A stretch of DNA of 64,000 nucleotides from the NCBI GenBank assembly GCA_963575745.1, contig CAUYUJ010018466.1, positions 68,501-132,500 of the forward strand, written 5' to 3'. Made by a program: the position numbers and the translations under genes. The stretch comes from Prorocentrum cordatum. Taxonomy: Eukaryota > Sar > Dinophyceae > Prorocentrales > Prorocentraceae. Each line of letters starts with the position of its first letter. The first letter of the stretch is position 1. The notes under the pieces were generated by a model. It made no database searches, had not been told where the DNA came from, and was given only the letters and a program-made list of their open reading frames with translations. This document shows positions 43,191 to 56,212 of this stretch, one piece after another.

Positions 43191-44375
43191 CGCTTGAGCT
43201 CCTGTTCCTCACCCTCCTTCTGCGAATCACTCTCGTGATCCATCCTTCTCCCTCCCTCTTGTCTCTTCCTTCCTTCCTTCCTCTATTTCAGGGGCTGCGA
43301 CAGCTACACGCGGCAGGTAAGGAACACATATCCCCAAGGAGGCACGATCGAATACGAAGTGGGCGGGTGTCGAGGGTTTGGGATATACGTCTTGGATGGC
43401 ACGGGAGCAGATAAGAGCGAACAGTATTAACATTATTATTGTGGTTGTTGTTGGTGATGATATGAAGACAATGATGATGGTGGTCATGGTGGTGGGGATT
43501 CAGCTGTGTGCTTGTGGTGCGTGATGATGAGGAGGAGGAACAGCATAAGCAGACGCAGGAGTAGGTACAGGAAGAAGATGAGGTGGCAGGAGCAGGCAGG
43601 AACAGCATGAGGAAATGGAAGGGACCAAGGGGTATCAGAAGCAGCGCGAAGTGCCAGAGCAGGACGAGGAACACGGTGAACCAACTCGCGCATCTGTGCT
43701 TGCGGGCCTCGTTTGGGCGCATTGCCGCCCCCGACGCCCGATGTTTTTTTTGCTTTAGATTTCAGTATTGCTTTTTGTTTGTCTTTTCCATGCTCGGCCC
43801 CCATAGGTCCCGACCCCTGTCCCGGGGGTGCTCCTTCGTCCTGGATTCGTTTACGACGGCCCCGGGCCCACGAAGGCCCCGGGAGGCCGTGATCGAGGAG
43901 AGACGCCGGCATTTAAAGAAAGCGCGTCTCGTCGAAGATTTAGGCTGCCGCGCGCGCGGGGGGGGGAGGCAGAGGGGAGCCAGTGTGGCGCGGCCTCGTT
44001 TCTTTTAAATGCTCCCGCGCCTCGGGCGCGGATCTTGGGCGGGCCGGCTCGCCGCTGCCGAGAAAAGGAGGCCCGTGTGCTGCTTCCAGGGATGGCCGGG
44101 TGTTGCCGGAGATGGCCCCCTGGGCCCAGGCAGCCCCAGTTTCCCCAGGGAGGCGCAGACAGCGTGCAGAGTACCACCCTCGCGAGGCCCCGACGGCCCC
44201 CAGAGGCCCAGGGCGGGAACCGCTGGGAGCACCTTGGGCGCCAGCCCACTTCTAGCAGCACCCGAGATGCATTGTGGAGAGCCCGTACGCCGCCTCCGTC
44301 GGGCCCCCGCACCCCCAGCCTCGGCCTCCTCGCCTGGTCCGGGGGGGAAGAGGTGGAGGGCATGCTCGGTTGCAT
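43191..44375. other. Spacer with no supportable gene
   Basis: A long + frame (43828-44649) and its mirror on minus are both open because of composition. No motif was recognised in either. Confidence 0.4.
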
Positions 44376-44381
44376 CTACGA

Positions 44382-44402
44382 GGTGTGTGTGTGTGTGTGT
44401 GT
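44382..44402. repeat. (GT)n microsatellite
   Basis: GTGTGTGTGTGTGTGTGTG. Confidence 0.95.
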
Positions 44403-44518
44403 GGATATCATGTCCCTTTTTCTGTTGTCGTTGCTTCGTTCAATGCGTTCACTGCCTTGGGCCACGATGCGCTGGTTCCCCTTCTTCCGGGCCACCCTTT
44501 TTGGCACACCCGAGACCC

Positions 44519-46035
<1,517 letters not shown>

Positions 46036-46079
46036 AGGAGGAGGAGGAGGAGGAGGAGGAGGAGAAGGCCAGGCTGTGC

Positions 46080-46890
46080 TGCGCAAGGCGTGGGTGGCTC
46101 GACGAGTCTCGGGACGTGTGTCCGCTCGGTGCTAGCCACCTCCCGGAAGGAATCTACCCGATGCCCATCGTGCCACGACCTCCGTGCGGCACTCGTCACT
46201 ACGAGCAGCGTCGCTGCCGGACATGAGATCACTGTCCCCCGTCCCCTCACTCTCGATGCTGACGCCAGGCTCTGGCCCTGCGAGGTCACGTTCGACGGCG
46301 GCGCCAGACGCCTCCCAGGCAGCGAGAAAGTCTCTGGCGGAGGCGTGACCCTCTGGGGACCCCCCTTCGACGGGACCGTTCCTATCCAGATAGCCGCCGC
46401 CACTCTCGCCCTGCCTGGGGTCGATAACGCCCAGGCAGCCGGGGCTTCTGCCTGCAGGTGGGGCATCGCCATTCTCGCCCGCATCCCTACCACCACCCGC
46501 TCTGCCCGCATCGTCGGCGACAACCTCCCAGCTTGTTGATATTGCGCGGGCACGGCGATACCGCCGCGCCCGTCTATCTACAGGCTCAGATGGAGGCTGA
46601 CTTGCGGACCCCACAAAACCATAATTGGACTCCTCACTTGGCAGGCGCTTCGCCAGAGGCACAATTCTGCGGCCGGCTCTCTCGCCATGCTGGGCGTCTA
46701 CTGGGCGCACTGCCTCGGGCGCTCCGGCCTCGTCGAGCTCTACACACACACACCGTTTTGGTTCTCCGCCCCCTTGCACGCCGACGTCATCTTCCCGCCC
46801 TGCTTCGGGGCCCCCGCCGCCCCCTCGCTCCTACCCGACCCCGCGCGGCAGAGTGTGTCCAAGGGTGAGCAGCTCACCAAGGTGCCATGA
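46080..46890 (+). pseudogene. LINE-type RNase H remnant
   Basis: One frame reads, in order, VTFDGGARR (first catalytic Asp, 46294), a TLWGPPFDG strand, LALPGVDNAQAAGASACRWG, RSARIVGDNL (third acid, Asp at 46519), an in-frame TGA at 46537-46539, then YCAGTA, LLTWQALRQRHNSAAGSLAM and LGVYWAHCLGRSGL. This is the RNase H at the C-terminus of LINE polyproteins seen in dinoflagellates. The catalytic Glu expected in AQxAEA is Gly (GGG, 46441-46443), and the last acid (AAD) is Gly (AAG in AAGSLA). The frame then runs to a TGA at 46888-46890. It follows the giant GAT tract within 50-100 bp. Confidence 0.65.
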
Positions 46891-48339
46891 CGGCCCCCCT
46901 CGCGCGGGTGCAGCGGCAATGCTCCTGGCGCGCGGTCACGCTCCGCGAGCCCACCGTCGCCTTCCTGGAAGGCTGCTATGAGGTCACTCTCCGCTTCGAA
47001 GCCTGGGCTTCCTGGGCGGTTCAAGTTTCCCGTGGCCCGGACAACCCAAGCAAACGCTGGATCCGAGGCGCCTGGGTTCTGCGAGCCCTGCAAGACGTAC
47101 GTCGCCAGCGGCCTTTTCACCTCCAAGATGCATTGCTTCTTCCTCGCTCAGACTTGGGCTTCTCGCGCACCAGTCGATGCGGGCTGAGGGTCGACGACAG
47201 CCCCTGCCCATGCCTTGCTGGTTACGTGTGCGACATCGCCAAGCCCAGCCAACAATCGGAACCTCTCCATGGTTACCGCCTTTCGGGCCCCTGACAGCTT
47301 CCCCATCTCTGTGATGACCAGCCCCCGAGCCCTGCTGTCTGACATCGAGAGGTCCTCAACTCCGCCTGCGCGCTGCTCCTCGACCTCCTACGGGAAGGCC
47401 TAGGGCGCCGTCGTTTGGTTCGTCGGGGTGACCGCATATACCCCGTCGGCCTTCCCCCATCGCCGACGGCGACGGGCTTCGCGAGCTCCGCCGGGCGATG
47501 CTTGGATCCGCGACTCCCTCGCTGGTCGAGAGTCAGTGGGCCTTGGCGCCCGTGCCTCCCGAGGCCGACTGCGCCGCCCGTTCCCGCTCGGGGCCCCGAG
47601 CTGTCCTGCCGACGCTCGAGCCAGGCGACCGTGCCAGGCCATCCGCCCGCCCGTCAGTGGCGGGGCGCGCCCTGCCCGCGCCCCGCCGACATTGCGCGGC
47701 GCCCGTCCGCCTGCTCCTCGCCGCGCGCTGCGTCTGCAGAGTCTGGCGCTGGCGAAGAAACCCCCTCTCCAGCTCCGCCCCCCCCGCTGACCGCCCCGCG
47801 CTGCCGAGGCTGGAGCTGGCTGGGCCCGAGTCACCTAGTGGCGCCCGCGGCTCCTCGCCCCTGCAGTGGGTCTTCCCTCCAAAGTGCAGGTCCCTGGCGA
47901 CGCTTGGGGGGCCCGCGTCGACCCGAGGTCGGAGGGCCGCAAAGTTTTTTCCTTCCGCGAGAAGTGCATCGACAACGCGTTGAAATTATGCCTCCTGGGC
48001 CGCGGTAGCGGGCCCGCCCAGCGCGGGCGAGGCGCGGCCCCTCGCCGCGCTCGCCATCCTCTACTCTCGAGCACTTCCTCAGGTACGGGCTGGCTTACTC
48101 ACGGGCGGCGCCGAGTCAAGTGTTCGCAGCGTCGTGGACCACTTGCTGGACTGCGACGCTCAGGTGCTCGGGCACTGAGGCGGCCCGCCATGCATCCTCA
48201 GGCGTGCGCGACCACCCGCGCTGCCAGAGCACCTCTGCCCTCCGAGTTTCGAGAGCCTCTGGCCCTCCAGGAAGATCCGCGGTAATCCCCCTGGCCGCGA
48301 GGCCAGGCCCCCCGACGTCTGTAAGTCCCGGGGGCGCTA
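46891..48339. other. GC-rich coding-like sequence, not recognised
   Basis: Several + frames (for example 47498-47983) have protein-like composition, but they overlap and none shows a domain. It may be decayed element sequence. Confidence 0.3.
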
Positions 48340-49300
48340 GTGCGCCCCTTCGATCAAGATGTTTGCCGTTGTGTCGAGCGGGTCGACGGTCTCGAGTCCA
48401 CGGGGGCCCCCAGTTCGGTGCCGTCCTCATTGATGTGGCGGCATTGCACCCAGAAGCCCTGTCCTTGGTGCCAGCCAGCCGTCCTTTCTACCTCCGTCGT
48501 CATGCTGAGCGACCGCTTTCAGTTTTCCCTTCGTTGTTGGTCCGACGGTGCTGAGATGCGTGTCTGCAGGGTTCCCTTCGTGACCGAGTTCATGGAGCAC
48601 TGCTAGTGGGTCGACGAAGCGGTCGCGGTGCTTCGCGAGAACCATCGCAGCCCCCGCGACCTTCTCGCCTGGCTGTTGAGGGCGCGCTGCAGCGGCAATC
48701 TCCAGTCGCGACTTGTAGCCGGCCAACCTCTCGTCGACGACGTGCCTTGGGTCGCCGGGCCTGTCGACGACCAGCTCCTGACCGAGTCCGACGACGAGCC
48801 TTCCGTAGTCCCGGGCCTCGCTCCGCTGCCCGCTGAGCACTCCCCCGACCTCGGCGCGCTGTTCGCGTCGACGCTCCCCCCCCGTCCCCGCCCCCAGCGG
48901 GCGCTGGAGGCGCTCCTCCATGCGGCGTGGCGGCCGCTGCGGCTCGCGGTGGCGAGCCCTCCCCCGCCGCCCCCCATCGCCCGGGGGCGGCGCTGGCTAC
49001 CCCGCCGAGGTGATCGCCGGGGATCGACCCGCTGCCGCCCGCGATCCCGGCGACGCCCTGTCGCTGCCCTCGAGCCCACCCAGGTTCGAGCGGGGCGGCT
49101 GGAGCGGCCCGCTCGGGGCCCCTCTCGGGATGCCGCGTCGCCCCCTCGTGGTGCGCGCCCCCGGGCGCGAGTGCTCCAACGCCCGCGGCGGGAGAGGCCG
49201 CTGCTGCCGGGCGCGGCTCGCTGCCCAGATTGGCAGCCCCATTCCCCCTTCGTGCGCGCGGCAGGGCGCGGCCTTCAGGTTCACGGTCCCTCGCCAGGGG
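48340..49300 (+). pseudogene. Unknown protein-coding region with one in-frame TAG
   Basis: One frame stays coherent over about 300 codons with a single TAG at 48604-48606. Before it: CVERVDGLESTG, WRHCTQKPCPWCQ, LSDRFQFSLRCWSDG, RVCRVPFVTEFMEHC. After it: WVDEAVAVLRENHRSPRDLL, AWLLRARC, QPLVDDVPWVAGPVDDQLL and a Pro/Arg-rich decline. The CTQKPCPWC cluster could bind metal. The TAG interrupts an otherwise even sequence and shifts nothing. Family unknown to me; a mobile-element origin is likely from the neighbourhood. Confidence 0.4.
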
Positions 49301-50440
49301 GGGGGGGGGGCTGGTCCGCGACGGCGCCCGCTTCTTCTCGGACAGGCACAGAACTACACTTTGGGCGAGTGGATTACCTTCTTGCGTGGTTCCCACAATT
49401 CCAAATTTACTTTTGCGACATCGGAGGGGGCCGTTTGCGCCTGTTGGATTTGCCGGGGCCTCGGCGTCGCTTGCCAGTGTCAGTCTGGATTCAAGACTTG
49501 CGCCTCGCGAGTGGATTGGAGGATGAGCGCGAGGTGGGTCTTTCAGCGCCGGGGGGGGGGGGGGGGGGGCGGGCGCTTGCCGCCGCGCAGGGGCCAGCTA
49601 GGGGCAATTAAGAAATGCCCAGGGAAATGGGGGGCGGCAGGTAGAGGAAGAACGGGGGAGGGGGCGGGCAAAACAGCGGGCGGGAATGGGGGACATAGTG
49701 ACCAGGCGATATGCGCTGATAGGGGGAGCGATGTGGGCGGAGGCCGCAGTTGGATTTCCTTCGGATAGCCCTGGGACGTTCAGACACCTCCGCCCGGAGG
49801 CCAGCAGAGGGTTCAGCGGCCCTTGCCTCCCTGACTCTGCGGGCGGAGCGCGACGACGCACCCGACCTGTACCGCGCCCCTTTCGCTAGGTGCCTCCGGT
49901 CTGTACGTGCTCGCCCCGCGCGAGACATCCAGCGCGTTCAGAGCTACACTTAGCCAGGCACTAGGTGTAGTACGTGCTGGTTTTGCCGGAGACATCCTTT
50001 CAAAACGGAGCACTTATAGAACTACACCTAGCCGGCGGGGTGGGGTGCATGTCGGGTGCCGCCACTCGCGCTCCCAACGTGTGCCGCGCCCCGGCCGCTA
50101 AGTGCCGTTCTGTGTGTGCCCCCTTTGCGCGAAGCATCGGCTGCCCGCGCTGCCCGTCGCCGAGGCCCCGTCCCCTGGGCCGCTTCCCACCGACATCCTG
50201 CGTCCCCTGGCTCAGCGAAGCCAGCCGTGTGCCTGGGGGCCTCGACCTCGCGCAGCCCGCTTCCCTCCTCCGCCTGTGCCTCAGCAGCTAATTCGCGATC
50301 CGACGCCCCGCGCTTTCGAGTTCTTCTTCGTGCCGGATGTCCCGTCCGTGGGTGAAGCGCTCGTTCGTGTTATTACCTGACAGCTTTTGCTGATAGGTTT
50401 CTAGTGGTGTCAAAAGAGAGCATCTGGACTCCACAGGGGG
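49301..50440. other. Spacer with poly-G runs and a small hairpin
   Basis: G runs lie at about 49298-49310 and 49550-49569. Near 49944-49970, CTACACTTAG and CTAGGTGTAG form an inverted repeat with one mismatch, and CTACACCTAG returns at about 50022. A Cys-rich frame at 49350-49540 (ACWICRGLGVACQCQ) has no other support. Confidence 0.4.
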
Positions 50441-51025
50441 GTCTGGGCGGGTGCCAGGGAGGAGAACCGGGAATCTTTTTTCGCCAACAGTCACACACTT
50501 CGTGCTCTTCGACCTCCCAGAACTCCATTCCCGGGCCACATTCTGGAGAACCGGGAACAGAGCCTGGTTCGCTTTTCGCCAACAGTCAAACACTTCGTGC
50601 TCTTCGACCTCCCAGAACTCCATTCCCGGGCCACATTCTGGAGAACCGGGAACAGAGCCGGGCTCGTTTTTCGTTAGCCGTTAACACTTCGTGCTCTTCG
50701 ACCTCCCAGAACTCCATTCCCGGGCTACATTTTGAATGCCCGGAGCCAACTGTAGGCCACTTCGTGCTCTTCGAAATCGCCAGAACTCCATTCCCGGGCC
50801 ACATTTTGGATGCCCGGAGCCAACTGTAGGCCACTTCGTGCTCTTCGATTTCCCAGAACTCCATTCCCGGGCCACATTTTTCATGCCCTGAGCCAACTGT
50901 AGGCCACTTCGTGCTCTTCAAGTTCCCAGAACTCCATTCCTGGGCATGATTTTGAATGCCCGGAGCCAACTGTAGGCCACTTCGTGTTCTTCTAGTTCCC
51001 AGAATTCCATTCCTGGGCCACATTT
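50440..51025. repeat. Tandem repeat with two periods (94 and 73 bp)
   Basis: CACTTCGTGCTCTTC plus CCAGAACTCCATTCC recurs at 50496, 50591, 50685, 50758, 50832, 50904 and 50977: spacings 95, 94, 73, 74, 72 and 73. The long units carry GGAGAACCGGGAACAGAGC and a CAACAGTCA segment; the short ones carry GCCCGGAGCCAACTGTAGG. Confidence 0.93.
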
Positions 51026-51029
51026 TGAA

Positions 51030-51365
51030 TGCTGAGGCAGGCTGATGCTGCGGCCGAGGCAGGCTGGGGCTGAGGCAGGCTGAGGCTGAGGCCGAGGCTG
51101 AAGGCAGACTGAGGCTGAGGCTGAAGCAGACTGAGGCTGAGGCTGAGGCAGGCTGAGGCTGAGGCTGAAGCAGGCTGATGCTGAGGCAGGCTGAGGCTGA
51201 GGCTGAGGCTGATGCAGGCTGAGGCTGAGGCAGTCTGAGGCTGAGGCCGAGGCTGAAGGCAGACTGAGGCTGAGGCTGAAGCAGGCTGAGGCTGAGGCTG
51301 AGGCAGGCTGAGGCTGAGGCAGGCTGAGGCTGAGGCTGAGGCAGGCTGAGGCTGAGGCTGTGACT
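51030..51365. repeat. GGCTGA hexamer array
   Basis: About 330 bp of GAGGCTGAGGCAGGCTGAGG variants directly after the 94/73-bp repeat. It ends in a degenerate GACTGCGACTGC tail. Confidence 0.95.
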
Positions 51366-51720
51366 GCGACTGCCGTTGCCGCTGCGACTGTCATCGCGAA
51401 TGCGACTACGACTGCGAGAACAGCAGAATTCTACAACTGGATTTTCATCTGAATCTTAAGGGGAATGCTTTCAGATATGCTTCTACATATCGCTGTTAGG
51501 TCGCTTTGCCGGGATAATGATTTTTCTTGCGGCTGCCGCTGAGCCCCGCCGTGAAGCATGGTGATCGCTTCCACGCTTAGCACGCAACGTTGTCGGCACG
51601 ACCGCCGCCCTCAATCTTAGGTCGTGAAGCGGTGTCCGTCCACCAAGACCGACCGACGCGCCAAATTTAATTATGACTGCCACCCCAGGTCCCCGCAACC
51701 AGCTGCAGTTTTGCTGTGTG
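51366..51720. other. Spacer, nothing recognised
   Basis: Lower GC than its surroundings; no supportable gene. Confidence 0.4.
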
Positions 51721-51723
51721 TAG

Positions 51724-53990
51724 TTGAAGACGCGTTCGATCTTCGCCGCGCGCCTGCGGCAGCCGCGCGGTGGCCCCGGCGACGCGGACCGCGTCGCCCT
51801 CGATGCAAAACGTCGAAACCTCGGGTCAGGTCGTTCCAACTGCTTCGCCTGCGGGGGTCGTCGGCCCAGGCTTGGACCCACCCCGGCCCCCGCCTGCCTC
51901 GACTACCTCGTCGGCGCCGCCGGAACCTGGCAGGGTCGGGAGAGAGACGTCGCGATCGTGCGCCTCGTCATTCCTACCGCGTGCGAGGCCCAGGGCCATG
52001 TGGGCCTGCCCGTGACCTTTTTTATTGCAAGGGTCAGTGCGCTGTCATTTTATCATTGCCGATCGCGTGCGAGACCTCGCGAAGGGCGCCCGCGCGGCCG
52101 GGCTGGTCGGCCTTTCGCCGTCGACGGCGACGCCGTCCGCAGGTCGTCTATCGACGAGGCTCTGGTCGCCGCTGCCCCTTGCCCCGCGCCCTGCGCGCGA
52201 GGACATTCTGGCGCTCGTGCCTTTCCCGCGCACCAGCGCTGTGTGTGCTGTCTGCCCGCCCTCGACCTTGCTCAGCATTGACGTGACCGACGCTAGCCTT
52301 CGATGGCTTGGCGATGCCCTTGACGGGTTCATCGTGGACCACCCGGCCGTTTCCTTCGCTTTGGCGCATTTCTTTTGTTCTGAGTGGCCATCGGTGCAAC
52401 CCTGTCGGTCGTCCAGCCCTTGTCATCTGTTGGGGCCTCGAGGCCGTCTGCGCCCGTGCGCCTGCTCCCAGCCCCTCGCCTTCCACGCCCGGGCGCGCGT
52501 CTTCGGGCCGATCGCGCTGGTTCGCCGATGACGCTTCTGTTTGCTGCTGCCGCTAGGTCACCCCCCCCGACCTCGACGTCGCGCTCGAGACCCCGCTCGG
52601 CGCCTGCTACGCTGTCGGCCTCCTCGCCGAGCCGCGCTCCGCCCGCTGCATCAAGCGCGTTTTCGCGGCCATCTTTACCTGCGGTCGGCTCGATCGTTGC
52701 CTCGCCCCCCCGGCCGACCCGTCCGACTGCGGCGACATTTTCGGGGCGCTGCTTTGCTTTCTCGCAGGAGACCGCCTCCGGGTGAGCGTCTGGCGCAGGC
52801 TCCTGGGGCGCCTGGCTGGCTGGACTGACGAGGGCGCTGCCATCGGCGTCGGCGGCGCGTCTGCAGCGTCCGCGCCCCGTGGCAGGTCCTCCGGCGATCG
52901 CCTGCCCGTTCCCGTGCGTTTCCGCGTCCTGGGTCCGCTCGGCGCTCTGGCTCCCTGCCAGGCCGTTCCGCTGCCGCGACTCTCGACGGGGTTTTCTTGA
53001 TGCTGGGCGGCGCCTGGGCCGGCCGCGGCGGCGGCCGCGGCGCCGTCGGCGCCCGCGCCCGGCCCGGCGCCGTGGGCGCGAGGGGCAGCGCGCGTGCCGT
53101 CGACCGTTCGCGCTCCGCCGGCCCCGCTGGCGACGGCGCCTCCTGCCCCCCGCGCGCCCCGTCTGGCTGAAGGCCCACCTATTAGTTCGCGCGCGTCCGT
53201 CAGGCCCGCCCCGACCGCCGCGCTTTCGCCGCGGTTCCGGCGCTGTCCCCGAGCCCTCCGCTGCCGCCGCCGGCGCCTCCTTCCTTCGCCCCTTGGGGCT
53301 TGCCCAAGGTCGCCCCGGCGGCGTGTGCGGGGCCCGCCAGGCAGTACCGGGCGCCGCCTTCGCTCCCCGCGCCAGGCCCGCCTCCAGCCAGCCCCGTCGC
53401 CGCGTCAGCCGATCGCTTTCGCGCCGGCGAACCTCCGCGCGCTCCGTCTTGCCCCCCCCCCCCCCCCCCGCGCGTCTTGCCGCGGATGTGCTTGCCATCT
53501 CTGCGGTGTCGGCCGGCGCTTCTTGCAGCGCGCGCGCGCCCGGCGGCCTTTTGTGAGCGAGGTTGTGCTCTGCTGTCGCTGCGCCGCCCCTGGCTGCGGT
53601 CGCATCGTCGTCGAGTTGCTCGCGTGGGCGGGGCTCCGGCCCGAGGGCGGTTGGCCGTCGAGGGGGCCGCCTTCTTGTCGCCGCGCGCCTTCTCTCGTGC
53701 CGAGCTCGTTGAGGTCGTCGTTTCCGTTGACTTCGCCCTGTTGGCTGGTGCCTCTTTCCCTGGGCCCCTCCGTCGGAGGGCGGCGCCCCTGCCGGGGGGG
53801 GCCTGCGCCGAGGAGGCGGCCCATTTCCCGCCCCGACCACTCCAGCAGTCATGGCGTGGGCGCCCGTGACCTCCGCGTCGGAGGCGGCGCTATCTACCGC
53901 GCTGGGCTTTTCAGTGCGAGCCCGCCGCCCTACCTGTGAACTTCTCTTGGCCTGGCGTGCGCGCCCTGGCCTCCAGGGTTGTCTTGCCAC
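51724..53990 (+). pseudogene. GC-rich coding-like region, unknown
   Basis: Protein-like segments appear in successive + frames: 51724-52030 (NCFACGGRRPRLGPTPAP, AIVRLVIPTACEAQGHVGLP), 52260-52390 (SLRWLGDALDGFIVDHPAVS), and about 52556-52870 (PDLDVALETPLGACYAVGLL, IFGALLCFLAGDRLRVSVWR). The order of frames suggests a frameshifted or intron-split gene. No family recognised. A 553-codon minus frame over the same DNA is Arg/Ala/Pro-rich and is taken as a shadow. Confidence 0.35.
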
Positions 53991-54780
53991 TGGGGTTCAG
54001 TGCGCTTCTTCGAGTTGCCGGGCCCTTCTTGCGAACTCGCCCGTTGCTCTTGCCCCCGTGGGGGCGAGTCCCTACCCTCGTGGGGGCGATGGGGGGATTA
54101 GGTGGGTTTGAGCGGGTTCCCTGTTTTTCATTTCCAGACCCCGCCTCTTGGGGCGGCCAGCTCCGTCCGTGGGCGAGAGCCCGTGCGCGATCCCAGTCAT
54201 CCTCCCAGGACTTGCAGTGCTGCGATCGCAGCGCGTCTTTTGCTGGGGACGAAGCGGCCTCTTCGGTCCCTGCCCAGCAGAGCCCTCCCCGCTGCGACTC
54301 GTGTGCTACCGTTGCAGTCCCGCCCCGGTGCCCTGGCGGTTCCAGTGCCACTGCGCTGCTTTTCGTCCCCTGTCCGTCCATCCCGGGCCGCTCCCGGAGG
54401 GGTGGCCTCTCGACCGCCGCTGTTTCCAGCGCGCCACCCCGCGCTGCCGGGTATCGCGGCTCCTTGGGCCTGCGACCTTTTGCGGCTCCGCCGCCTTCAG
54501 CTCGCGATCCGCCGTCGCTCCTTGGTGCGTTCCTTTGTCGGTTCAGTCTCGGTTGCTTGCTCTCCCCGCCTTCCATTCCGGGTTGGCAAATGCCACCTTC
54601 CAATTTCACCGTAGTTTCGTCCGCTCGTTGCCGTTCCCCGCCGTCCAGGCCTGGATGGTTATGGCTGCCGCCGGCTGCGAGACCCTAAGTGGTGTGAGAG
54701 CTCGGCTGGGCGTGGACGCGCGTATTCGGCCGCCTGTTTTCGACTTTTTACGCCCCGTCGCCGCGCGCGCGGCCGCGACG
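53991..54780. other. GC-rich sequence, open frames without domains
   Basis: A + frame of about 250 codons (53936-54688) and another (54148 onward) overlap; neither is recognisable. Confidence 0.3.
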
Positions 54781-54784
54781 TCAA

Positions 54785-54848
54785 CATGTATATGTATTCA
54801 TGTATGTATGTATGTATGTATGTCTGTATGTGTGTGTGTCATTGTGTC
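54785..54848. repeat. (TATG)n microsatellite
   Basis: TATGTATG repeats, then TGTGTG. Confidence 0.9.
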
Positions 54849-55077
54849 AGTATATGCCCCGTCGCCAACCGCCCAGCGCGATCACGGTGGAACCGCCTGG
54901 GCATCAGCAGTTGATGTTTCATATCGTTGTTTGAGACACATGTTCATATTGCGAGTGCGAGTTGTTTGTGCAATGTCAGGAGCGCGGGTTGAGCAGGTTT
55001 GGGAGTCTCCACAGCAGGGACATCTTGGTATTTCTGGTGTTTTAATTTGCCCAAGTTATATGACTATTCCTCATAGT

Positions 55078-55235
55078 TTGTATGTACGTGTGTATGTATG
55101 TATTTATCCATGCAAGTTATGTTTGTGCATGTATGTATGTATATACGTATATATATACATATATATTTGTATATATATACATATATATGTGTGTATATCA
55201 ATCCATATGTATGTGTTTGCGTGTGTGCGTGGGTG
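55078..55235. repeat. TATG/TATA-rich microsatellite
   Basis: TGTATGTATG and ATATATATAC tracts with interruptions. 54850-55078 and 55236-55610 hold no gene I can support; a 79-codon + frame at 55308-55547 is noted only. Confidence 0.85.
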
Positions 55236-55611
55236 TGAGTTATTTGCGCCCTCGAACTTCTCCCATCGCGCGCAGCTTGTGGCAACCGCCGGTGCGCGAA
55301 TCACGCCGTGGTGGGGGGCTTCGGCGGACAGGCGCACGTTGGCTCGGATGCACGCTTTGAAGACCGTCGCGTGACGCAGTTTCTGGGATGCAGTGGAGAC
55401 GGTGAGATAATGACTGCGTGGGGTTCGGGAGGAGTTCGGGTTTCCGGAGGGAAAGTGACGGCGTGGAGCCTTCACGTGGCCGATGCTCACCGGGGCCAGA
55501 AAGCCAGTGCTCTTCCTTGTTTGGCGGTCTTTACGGTAGCACGATGATTGTCCGGTGCATCGAAGCGGTATCCCTTCGGCGCTTGGAGCTGTCCGTGCTT
55601 GCGCGCGGACT

Positions 55612-55654
55612 CTCTCTCTCTCTCTGTCTCTTTCTCTCTTGTTTTTTGATTTTC

Positions 55655-55689
<35 letters not shown>

Positions 55690-55790
55690 CATGTATCTGT
55701 GTGCGTGTGTGTATGTATGTATGTATATATATGTATATATATATACACAAAGATGTGTGTGTGTATATAGATATATAGATATGAGCATAT
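55612..55790. repeat. (TC)n, (TCTG)n and (TATG/TA)n compound microsatellite
   Basis: CTCTCTCTCT, then CTGTCTGTCTG, then TGTATGTATATA tracts. Confidence 0.9.
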
Positions 55791-55899
55791 CCGTTTCTTT
55801 GCGATTGCCGCCGCTTTCACCGTGTCCGCGGGGATGTTGCGCAAGTCGCCTCCGAGTAAACGTGTGGATGCTGAAAGTTGGGGGGAGGAAGGGAAAAAG

Positions 55900-56161
55900 G
55901 GAATTATGATGATGGTGATTATGGTCGTGGTGGTGCTGCTGAAGATGATGATGCGGAGGAGGAAGAGGAGGAGGAAGAGAAGGAGGAAGGACGATGAGGC
56001 AGGATGGCGGGGCCATGAAGGAGGGGATTGAGGGAACGATAATCAGGATGAGTATGAGGATGAGGATGAGGATGAGGATGATGCTGCTGCTGCTGATGAT
56101 GGTGATGATGATGAAGTTGTTGTGGTTGTTGTGGTTGTTGTGGTTGTTCTGGTTGTTGTGG

Positions 56162-56196
<35 letters not shown>

Positions 56197-56212
56197 GAAT
56201 ATTATTACTTCT
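55900..56212. repeat. Compound GAT/GAG/GGTTGTT triplet tract
   Basis: GATGATGGT, GAGGAAGAG, GAGGATGAG, GCTGCTGCT, then GTTGTTGTG and GTTGTTGTT to about 56195. Confidence 0.9.

Noticed and set aside
52329-53990. 553-codon minus-strand frame rich in Arg, Ala and Pro
   Set aside because: Typical GC-rich shadow. The + strand frames over the same DNA have more protein-like composition.
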